Shown here piece by piece: positions 56,209 to 64,000 of a DNA stretch of 64,000 bases (its first letter is position 1; each line of letters starts with the position of its first letter). A program made the position numbers and the translations under genes. Source of the stretch: Agriotes lineatus (lineage: Eukaryota; Arthropoda; Insecta; Coleoptera; Elateridae); contig OW679202.1 in assembly GCA_940337035.1 (NCBI GenBank), forward strand, positions 48,253,763-48,317,762, in the 5' to 3' direction. The notes under the pieces were generated by a model. The model did not search any database, was not told the DNA's origin, and worked only from the letters and a program-made list of their open reading frames with translations.

Positions 56209-58968
56209 CACTTTTGGAAGCACTCTCTTTGTCGAAAAACCATAATTAATCAATTATAGACCCCTGACTATATTTATAGGCATTGTGCACACCCCAGTTG
56301 CATATCTTCCGCAAACGTAATATTGAACTTTTAGACTACGCAACAAATAAAATTTTCGTTCTATTTGTTTCCTATTCAAAGCAATTCAAACGTGTCAAAA
56401 CGCGTTTGCAGGTATTATTAAAGCTTTTATATATAGTTTGCAATCGGTAGGTAACATTGCGTGACACCTAAGAATTATTTTGTGCACTTTTGGAAGCACT
56501 CTCTTTGTCGAAAAACCATAATTAATCAATTATAGACCGCTGACTATATTTATAGGCATTGTGCACACCCCAGTTGCATATCTTCCGCAAACGTAATATT
56601 GAACTTTTAGACTACACAACAAATAAAATTTTCGTTCTATTTGTTTCCTATTCAAAGCAATTCAAACGTGTCAAAACGCGTTTGCAGGTATTATTAAAGC
56701 TTTTATATATAGTTTGCAATCGGTAGGTAACATTGCGTGACACCTAAGAATTATTTTGTGCACTTTTGGAAGCACTCTCTTTGTCGAAAAACCATAATTA
56801 ATCAATTATAGACCGCTGACTATATTTATAGGCATTGTGCACACCCCAGTTGCATATCTTCCGCAAACGTAATATTGAACTTTTAGACTACACAACAAAT
56901 AAAATTTTCGTTCTATTTGTTTCCTATTCAAAGCAATTCAAACGTGTCAAAACGCGTTTGCAGGTATTATTAAAGCTTTTATATATAGTTTGCAATCGGT
57001 AGGTAACATTGCGTGACACCTAAGAATTATTTTGTGCACTTTTGAAAGCACTCTCTTTGTCGAAGAACCACAATTAATCAATTATAGACCCCTGACTATA
57101 TTTATAGGCATTGTGCACACCCCAGTTGCATATCTTCCGCAAACGTAATATTGAACTTTTAGACTACACAACAAATAAAATTTTCGTTCTATTTGTTTCC
57201 TATTCAAAGCAATTCAAACGTGTCAAAACGCGTTTGCAGGTATTATTAAAGCTTTTATATATAGTTTGCAATCGGTAGGTAACATTGCGTGACACCTAAG
57301 AATTATTTTGTGCACTTTTGGAAGCACTCTCTTTGTCGAAGAACCACAATTAATCAATTATAGACCCCTGACTATATTTATAGGCATTGTGCACACCCCA
57401 GTTGCATATCTTCCGCAAACGTAATATTGAACTTTTAGACTACACAACAAATAAAATTTTCGTTCTATTTGTTTCCTATTCAAAGCAATTCAAACGTGTC
57501 AAAACGCGTTTGCAGGTATTATTAAAGCTTTTATATATAGTTTGCAATCGGTAGGTAACATTGCGTGACACCTAAGAATTATTTTGTGCACTTTTGGAAG
57601 CACTCTCTTTGTCGAAGAACCACAATTAATCAATTATAGACCCCTGACTATATTTATAGGCATTGTGCACACCCCAGTTGCATATCTTCCGCAAACGTAA
57701 TATTGAACTTTTAGACTACACAACAAATAAAATTTTCGTTCTATTTGTTTCCTATTCAAAGCAATTCAAACGTGTCAAAACGCGTTTGCAGGTATTATTA
57801 AAGCTTTTATATATAGTTTGCAATCGGTAGGTAACATTGCGTGACACCTAAGAATTATTTTGTGCACTTTTGGAAGCACTCTCTTTGTCGAAGAACCTCA
57901 ATTAATCAATTATAGACCCCTGACTATATTTATAGGCATTGTGCACACCCCAGTTGCATATCTTCCGCAAACGTAATATTGAACTTTTAGACTACACAAC
58001 AAATAAAATTTTCGTTCTATTTGTTTCCTATTCAAAGCAATTCAAACGTGTCAAAACGCGTTTGCAGGTATTATTAAAGCTTTTATATATAGTTTGCAAT
58101 CGGTAGGTAACATTGCGTGACACCTAAGAATTATTTTGTGCACTTTTGGAAGCACTCTCTTTGTTGAAGAACCACAATTAATCAATTATAGACCGCTGAC
58201 TATATTTATAGGCATTGTGCACACCCCAGTTGCATATCTTCCGCAAACGTAATATTGAACTTTTAGACTACACAACAAATAAAATTTTCGTTCTATTTGT
58301 TTCCTATTCAAAGCAATTCAAACGTGTCAAAACGCGTTTGCAGGTATTATTAAAGCTTTTATATATAGTTTGCAATCGGTAGGTAACATTGCGTGACACC
58401 TAAGAATTATTTTGTGCACTTTTGGAAGCACTCTCTTTGTTGAAGAACCACAATTAATCAATTATAGACCGCTGACTATATTTATAGGCATTGTGCACAC
58501 CCCAGTTGCATATCTTCCGCAAACGTAATATTGAACTTTTAGACTACACAACAAATAAAATTTTCGTTCTATTTGTTTCCTATTCAAAGCAATTCAAACG
58601 TGTCAAAACGCGTTTGCAGGTATTATTAAAGCTTTTATATATAGTTTGCAATCGGTAGGTAACATTGCGTGACACCTAAGAATTATTTTGTGCACTTTTG
58701 GAAGCACTCTCTTTGTTGAAGAACCACAATTAATCAATTATAGACCGCTGACTATATTTATAGGCATTGTGCACACCCCAGTTGCATATCTTCCGCAAAC
58801 GTAATATTGAACTTTTAGACTACACAACAAATAAAATTTTCGTTCTATTTGTTTCCTATTCAAAGCAATTCAAACGTGTCAAAACGCGTTTGCAGGTATT
58901 ATTAAAGCTTTTATATATAGTTTGCAATCGGTAGGTAACATTGCGTGACACCTAAGAATTATTTTGTG
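56209..58968 (+). repeat. Ten-monomer (2,760 bp) higher-order unit, copy 2
   Basis: This is the tandem partner of 53,449-56,208. Only about four single-base differences are visible by eye between the two 2,760-bp copies, so they look more than 99.5% identical. Copy 2 is followed by one extra GTTGAAG monomer, which carries CGTGGCAAAA in place of CGTGTCAAAA. Confidence 0.92.
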
Positions 58969-60900
58969 CACTTTTGGAAGCACTCTCTTTGTTGAAGAAC
59001 CACAATTAATCAATTATAGACCGCTGACTATATTTATAGGCATTGTGCACACCCCAGTTGCATATCTTCCGCAAACGTAATATTGAACTTTTAGACTACA
59101 CAACAAATAAAATTTTCGTTCTATTTGTTTCCTATTCAAAGCAATTCAAACGTGGCAAAACGCGTTTGCAGGTATTATTAAAGCTTTTATATATAGTTTG
59201 CAATCGGTAGGTAACATTGCGTGACACCTAAGAATTATTTTGTGCACTTTTGGAAGCACTCTCTTTGTCGAAGAACCACAATTAATCAATTATAGACCCC
59301 TGACTATATTTATAGGCATTGTGCACACCCCAGTTGCATATCTTCCGCAAACGTAATATTGAACTTTTAGACTACACAACAAATAAAATTTTCGTTCTAT
59401 TTGTTTCCTATTCAAAGCAATTCAAACGTGTCAAAACGCGTTTGCAGGTATTATTAAAGCTTTTATATATAGTTTGCAATCGGTAGGTAACATTGCGTGA
59501 CACCTAAGAATTATTTTGTGCACTTTTGGAAGCACTCTCTTTGTTGAAGAACCACAATTAATCAATTATAGACCGCTGACTATATTTATAGGCATTGTGC
59601 ACACCCCAGTTGCATATCTTCCGCAAACGTAATATTGAACTTTTATACTACACAACAAATAAAATTTTCGTTCTATTTGTTTCCTATTCAAAGCAATTCA
59701 AACGTGTCAAAACGCGTTTGCAGGTATTATTAAAGCTTTTATATATAGTTTGCAATCGGTAGGTAACATTTCGTGACACCTAAGAATTATTTTGTGCACT
59801 TTTGGAAGCACTCTCTTTGTCGAAAAACCATAATTAATCAATTATAGACCGCTGACTATATTTATAGGCATTGTGCACACCCCAGTTGCATATCTTCCGC
59901 AAACGTAATATTGAACTTTTAGACTACACAACAAATAAAATTTTCGATGTATTTGTTTCCTATTCAAAGTAATTCAAACGTGTCAAAACGCGTTTGCAGG
60001 TATTATTAAAGCTTTTATATATAGTTTGCAATCGGCAGGTAACATTGCGTGACAGCTAAGAATTATTTTGTGCACTTTTGGAAGCACTCTTTTTGTCGAA
60101 GAACCACAATTAATCAATTATAGACCCCTGACTATATTTATAGGCATTGTGCACACCCCAGTTGCATATCTTCCGCAAACGTAATATTGAACTTTTAGAC
60201 TACACAACAAATAAAATTTTCGTTCTATTTGTTTCCTATTCAAAGCAATTCAAACGTGTCAAAACGCGTTTGCAGGTATTATTAAAGCTTTTATATATAG
60301 TTTGCAATCGGTAGGTAACATTGCGTGACACCTAAGAATTATTTTGTGCACTTTTGGAAGCACTCTCTTTGTCGAAGAACCACAATTAATCAATTATAGA
60401 CCCCTGACTATATTTATAGGCATTGTGCACACCCCAGTTGCATAGCTTCCGCAAACGTAATATTGAACTTTTAGACTACACAACAAATAAAATTTTCGTT
60501 CTATTTGTTTCCTATTCAAAGCAATTCAAACGTGTCAAAACGCGTTTGCAGGTATTATTAAAGCTTTTATATATAGTTTGCAATCGGTAGGTAACATTGC
60601 GTGACACCTAAGAATTATTTTGTGCACTTTTGGAAGCACTCTCTTTGTCGAAGAACCACAATTAATCAATTATAGACCCCTGACTATATTTATAGGCATT
60701 GTGCACACCCCAGTTGCATATCTTCCGCAAACGTAATATTGAACTTTTAGACTACACAACAAATAAAATTTTCGTTCTATTTGTTTCCTATTCAAAGCAA
60801 TTCAAACGTGTCAAAACGCGTTTGCAGGTATTATTAAAGCTTTTGTATATAGTTTGCAATCGGTAGGTAACATTGCGTGACACCTAAGAATTATTTTGTG
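58969..60900 (+). repeat. Satellite monomers between the ten-monomer units and the right edge
   Basis: Seven monomers of mixed GTTGAAG, GAAGAACC and GAAAAACC types occupy this stretch. One carries the CGATGTATTTG/ATCGGCAGG markers at 59,945, and single changes include TTTATACTAC and ATTTCGTGAC near 59,645-59,775. No gene is present. Confidence 0.88.
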
Positions 60901-62605
60901 CACTTTTGGAAGCACTCTCTTTGTCGAAGAACCATAATTAATCAATTATAGACCGCTGACTATATTTATAGGCATTGTGCACACCCCAGTTGCATATCTT
61001 CCGCAAACGTAATATTGAACTTTTAGACTACACAACAAACAAAATTTTCGTTCTATTTGTTTCCTATTCAAAGCAATTCAAACGTGTCAAAACGCGTTTG
61101 CAGGTATTATTAAAGCTTTTATATATAGTTTGCAATCGGTAGGTAACATTGCGTGACAGCTAAAAATTATTTTGTGCACTTTTGGAAGCACTCTCTTTGT
61201 CGAAGAACCACAATTAATCAATTATAGACCGCTGACTATATTTATAGGCATTGTGCACACCCCATTTGCATATCTTCCGCAAACGTAATATTGAACTTTT
61301 AGACTACACAACAAACAAAATTTTCGTTCTATTTGTTTCCTATTCAAAGCAATTCAAACGTGTCAAAACGCGTTTGCAGGTATTATTAAAGCTTTTATAT
61401 ATAGTTTGCAATCGGTAGGTAACATTGCGTGACACCTAAGAATTATTTTGTGCACTTTTGGAAGCACTCTCTTTGTCGAAGAACCACAATTAATCAATTA
61501 TAGACCCCTGACTATATTTATAGGCATTGTGCACACCCCAGTTGCATATCTTCCGCAAACGTAATATTGAACTTTTAGACTACACAACAAATAAAATTTT
61601 CGTTCTATTTGTTTCCTATTCAAAGCAATTCAAACGTGTCAAAACGCGTTTGCAGGTATTATTAAAGCTTTTATATATAGTTTGCAATCGGTACGTAACA
61701 TTGCGTGACAGCTAAAAATTATTTTGTGCACTTTTGGAAGCACTCTCTTTGTCGAAGAACCACAATTAATCAATTATAGACCCCTGACTATATTTATAGG
61801 CATTGTGCACACCCCAGTTGCATATCTTCCGCAAACGTAATATTGAACTTTTAGACTACACAACAAATAAAATTTTCGTTCTATTTGTTTCCTATTCAAA
61901 GCAATTCAAACGTGTCAAAACGCGTTTGCAGGTATTATTAAAGCTTTTATATATAGTTTGCAATCGGTAGGTAACATTGCGTGACACCTAAGAATTATTT
62001 TGTGCACTTTTGGAAGCACTCTCTTTGTCGAAGAACCATAATTAATCAATTATAGACCGCTGACTATATTTATAGGCATTGTGCACACCCCAGTTGCATA
62101 TCTTCCGCAAACGTAATATTGAACTTTTAGACTACACAACAAACAAAATTTTCGTTCTATTTGTTTCCTATTCAAAGCAATTCAAACGTGTCAAAACGCG
62201 TTTGCAGGTATTATTAAAGCTTTTATATATAGTTTGCAATCGGTAGGTAACATTGTGTGACAGCTAAAAATTATTTTGTGCACTTTTGGAAGCACTCTCT
62301 TTGTCGAAGAACCACAATTAATCAATTATAGACCGCTGACTATATTTATAGGCATTGTGCACACCCCATTTGCATATCTTCCGCAAACGTAATATTGAAC
62401 TTTTAGACTACACAACAAACAAAATTTTCGTTCTATTTGTTTCCTATTCAAAGCAATTCAAACGTGTCAAAACGCGTTTGCAGGTATTATTAAAGCTTTT
62501 ATATATAGTTTGCAATCGGTAGGTAACATTGCGTGACAGCTAAAAATTATTTTGTGCACTTTTGGAACCACTCTCTTTGTCGAAGAACCACAATTAATCA
62601 ATTAT
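60901..62605 (+). repeat. Right-edge four-monomer repeat, second copy truncated
   Basis: Markers ACCATAATT (60,931/62,035), ACAAACAAAATT, GCTAAAAATT and CCCATTTGC (61,261/62,365) recur 1,104 bp apart (4 x 276). The first unit is 60,901-62,004. The second starts at 62,005 and stops at about 62,605 inside AATCAATTAT, where the retrotransposon tail begins. The last monomer has GGAACCACTC in place of GGAAGCACTC. ACAAACAAAATT and GCTAAAAATT were seen only in this terminal region. Confidence 0.9.
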
Positions 62606-62679
62606 TCTTCTTCTTCTTTTGCGGTGCGGGAGTTGACCCCGCGGCACTCAGGCCTGAGGCCCATTGTGCGTACCGCTTT
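62606..62679 (-). other. Retrotransposon 3' UTR and GAA-repeat tail
   Basis: About 74 bp separate the stop codon from the satellite. On the minus strand the end reads AAAAGAAGAAGAAGA, a short (GAA)n/(AAG)n tail rather than poly(A), and then ATAAT, which matches the satellite. No AATAAA polyadenylation signal is visible. Simple-repeat tails other than poly(A) are known in the I and related groups. The exact junction is uncertain by a few bases because AT-rich bases could belong to either side. Confidence 0.85.
62626..62658 (-). other. Two potential hairpins in the retrotransposon 3' UTR
   Basis: GCGGG at 62,626-62,630 can pair with CCCGC at 62,638-62,642 over a 7-nt loop. CTCAGGCCTGAG at 62,647-62,658 is a perfect 12-bp palindrome. 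Structured 3' ends serve as reverse transcriptase recognition sites in some LINEs; that role here is inference. Confidence 0.5.
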
Positions 62680-64000
62680 TTATATCTCGTCTTTGAATAG
62701 GCCGGTACCAACCGCAAAGGCTAGCACTTGGCCTATAGGGATGAGCCTTATATCCTCCGGTTGTAAAAACGCTGCGCCGAAGTGTTTGTGTCGCAGGGTC
62801 ATCAGTCTGACACACTGGCATAATATGTGCTGGGAAGATTCTTCCTCTTCCCCGCATAGCCTGCAGATCGGATCATTTGTGATACCGATTCTGTGCAGGT
62901 GTTTGTTGAGGTGACAGTGCCCTGTTAGGAGTCCTGTTACTATCCTAATTTGCTTCTTACTGAGTTTTAGAAGCTCTTTGGACGTCGACAGCGATAACTC
63001 CCCAATAAAGAGTTTAGCTTGCCTTAGTCCCTGCTGTAAAGACCATTCACGAAGGAACCGGGTCCAGACCCATTTCTTCATTTCTAGCTTTACGTTGCAA
63101 TATGGTATCCCAAGAATTGGCTCGGGTCCAGGCGGGTCACCACTGGAGCCCTGCCTAGCCAACTGATCCGCCTCTTCGTTACCGTCAATGTTGCTATGAC
63201 CTGGTACCCACAGCAACTTTACAGAGTTCTGCACGCAGAGTCTCGTTAGCGCCGCTCGACATTCAGACACTAGTTCCGAAGACACCCTGAAGGAATTCAG
63301 GGCTAAGAGAGCGGCCTGGCTATCCGAGCAGATGTAGATATGCTTGTTAGTAAAACCTCTGTCTAGGTTTTCATAAACACAGGCCAGGATGGCAAACACC
63401 TCGGCCTGAAATACGGTGTCGTACCTGCCCAGTGAGAACGCACGCTTCACTCTAGGTGATTCGCCATAGACGCCCGCCCCTGCGCCAGCCTCCGTCCTAG
63501 AGCCGTCTGTGAACCAGATAAGTCCCTTAGGAGTAAGGAGGTTATGGCCACGGGCAATCCAGTCCTCTCTAGAAGGGATGACTGTTTTATATGGCTTATT
63601 GAAGGAAAAGGAGGGGACCATACGATCACTCCTCATGCTGAGGGTATCGTGAGCCCCTGCCATAAATGACAGGACCCTCGAATGCCCCAGCGTCCCTCCT
63701 ACCTTTGTCCACTGGCCCCCACACTTAAGCCTGTAAGCCGCCCTTCTAGCCTCAGCCTCAATCATTAGATGAAGGGGCACGAGTCCGGGAAGGGCTTCCA
63801 GGGCCGTTGTGGGTGCTGTTCGCATTGCTCCCGTCACTCCTAGACAAGCTAGCCGTTGGAGTTGGCCGAAGCGTTTCTTTGCGCTAGCTAAGGTGGCCCG
63901 CGGCCACCATACAAGTGCAGCGTATGTGATGAGGGGTCTTATCACCGCGGTGTACATCCACATGATGACATTCGGTTTAAGACCCCACGTGCTTCCAAAG
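62680..64000 (-). CDS. ORF2 polyprotein C-terminus: RT end, RNase H, CCHC motif (5' partial)
   Basis: The frame is open from the window edge to a TAA stop at 62,680-62,682, about 439 codons. The first ATG in view (63,963) is internal: 12 codons upstream are open and read FGSTWGLKPNVI, running into MWMYTAVIRPLITYAALVWW, which is typical of the end of the reverse transcriptase region in insect LINEs. Numbering from that Met, an RNase H domain spans about 148-272. Its four acidic residues are visible: D153 in FTDGS, E188 in VFQAE, D214 in CSDSQ and D266 in GNEEADQLA, with H256 in WVPGHSN. A C-terminal CCHC motif follows (C367, C370, H379, C384). RNase H would degrade the RNA strand of the RNA-DNA hybrid during element replication. 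No frameshift or internal stop is seen, so the copy looks young or functional over this part. Confidence 0.93.
   Translation of the reverse strand, partial: FGSTWGLKPNVIMWMYTAVIRPLITYAALVWWPRATLASAKKRFGQLQRLACLGVTGAMRTAPTTALEALPGLVPLHLMIEAEARRAAYRLKCGGQWTKVGGTLGHSRVLSFMAGAHDTLSMRSDRMVPSFSFNKPYKTVIPSREDWIARGHNLLTPKGLIWFTDGSRTEAGAGAGVYGESPRVKRAFSLGRYDTVFQAEVFAILACVYENLDRGFTNKHIYICSDSQAALLALNSFRVSSELVSECRAALTRLCVQNSVKLLWVPGHSNIDGNEEADQLARQGSSGDPPGPEPILGIPYCNVKLEMKKWVWTRFLREWSLQQGLRQAKLFIGELSLSTSKELLKLSKKQIRIVTGLLTGHCHLNKHLHRIGITNDPICRLCGEEEESSQHILCQCVRLMTLRHKHFGAAFLQPEDIRLIPIGQVLAFAVGTGLFKDEI

Larger units (their letters stand above)
1..62605 (+). repeat. 276-bp satellite DNA array, about 226 tandem monomers
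   Basis: A single monomer recurs head to tail with a period of 276 bp. Anchoring on the C of GTGCACTTTTGG gives 105, 381, 657, 933, 1012, 1288, 2668 and so on to 62,557. The distance 105-62,557 equals 226 x 276 plus one 79-bp step, less 3 bp net from 18 small indels counted by eye. No inverted monomers were seen. Consensus GC is 95/276 (34%). Each consensus monomer carries a HindIII site (AAGCTT), an MluI site (ACGCGT), two ApaLI-type GTGCAC palindromes 79 bp apart, and a TATATATAG stretch. The array runs off the left edge of the window and ends at the retrotransposon tail on the right. The strand is arbitrary. No coding capacity is supported. A centromeric or pericentromeric location is plausible for an array of this size, but nothing in the sequence proves it. 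Confidence 0.98.
62606..64000 (-). mobile_element. Non-LTR retrotransposon (I/LOA/R1-type group), 3' end, partial
   Basis: Sequence composition changes sharply at about 62,606, from the AT-rich satellite to roughly half GC. Read on the minus strand, the segment gives the C-terminal part of an ORF2 with RNase H, a stop codon, a short 3' UTR and a GAA-repeat tail. This is the standard 3' architecture of a non-LTR (LINE) element inserted by target-primed reverse transcription. RNase H after the reverse transcriptase is known from the I, LOA, R1 and related groups; the exact clade cannot be fixed without a phylogeny. The 5' end lies beyond base 64,000, so neither the target-site duplication nor satellite on the far side can be checked. 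Confidence 0.93.

Noticed and set aside
1288..62605. CENP-B box in the monomer (TTTCGTTCTATTTGTTT)
   Set aside because: The TTCG and the central A fit the box, but the required CGGG part reads TGTT. This is a chance partial match in AT-rich DNA.
1..62605. CRISPR array or other bacterial repeat-spacer structure
   Set aside because: The whole 276-bp unit is conserved with no unique spacers, the period is far too long, no cas genes are present, and the neighbouring element is a eukaryotic LINE.
1..62605. Pol III promoter boxes or tRNA-derived origin of the monomer
   Set aside because: No convincing A box or B box (GGTTCGANTCC-like) was found in the consensus on either strand.
62648..62857. Other short ORFs in the retrotransposon (also 62,978-63,166 plus and 63,447-63,629 minus)
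   Set aside because: They lie in other frames of the well-supported ORF2 C-terminus and have no independent evidence.
62552..62914. 120-codon plus-strand ORF crossing the satellite-retrotransposon junction
   Set aside because: It starts in satellite and runs antisense to the real ORF2. It is a shadow of the minus-strand coding sequence.
63961..63963. ATG at 63,963 as the start of the retrotransposon protein
   Set aside because: The frame stays open upstream to the window edge and reads residues typical of the same reverse transcriptase region, so the ATG is an internal methionine.

Overview
The window is almost entirely one satellite DNA array. From base 1 to about 62,605 a 276-bp AT-rich monomer (about 34% GC) is repeated head to tail, always in the same orientation. 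By hand count there are 226 full-length steps plus one 79-bp partial step. Total length closes exactly once 18 small indels are included: from the first anchor at 105 to the last at 62,557, 226 x 276 + 79 - 3 = 62,452. No protein-coding, tRNA or rRNA gene is supported inside the array. All frames are closed repeatedly in nearly every monomer, although 276 is divisible by 3.

The last 1.4 kb (62,606-64,000) is unrelated. It is the 3' end of a non-LTR retrotransposon on the minus strand, coding for the C-terminal part of an ORF2 polyprotein: the end of the reverse transcriptase region, an RNase H domain with its four acidic residues intact, and a C-terminal CCHC motif. It is followed by a short 3' UTR and a GAA-type simple-repeat tail. 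The tail abuts the satellite directly. The reading frame is still open at base 64,000, so the element continues outside the window.

The organism is a eukaryote. An RNase H-bearing element of the I/LOA/R1 group and a satellite without CpG depletion (9 CpG in a 276-bp monomer, observed/expected about 1.1) fit an arthropod, most likely an insect. This is inference from family resemblance, and the species cannot be named.

The array is a mosaic of blocks. (A) 1-1,287: divergent monomers of two alternating types, including the 79-bp partial unit. (B) 1,288-9,014: a main family with a higher-order pattern built on a four-monomer core. (C) 9,015-21,986: mixed variants with duplications at offsets of 5, 6, 7 and 11 monomers. 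(D) 21,987-29,161: 26 monomers, 24 of which carry one diagnostic variant. (E) 29,162-53,448: a complex mosaic with repeated multi-monomer cassettes, a duplication displaced by about 6.35 kb, and recurrent small indels. (F) 53,449-62,605: two nearly identical ten-monomer blocks, then a four-monomer repeat at the right edge, cut by the retrotransposon.

Nothing here is a multi-gene system. The real interest is the readable history of satellite amplification (unequal exchange, nested higher-order repeats, local homogenisation) and the retroelement junction at the edge of the array. All counts and boundaries were made by eye and should be recomputed.
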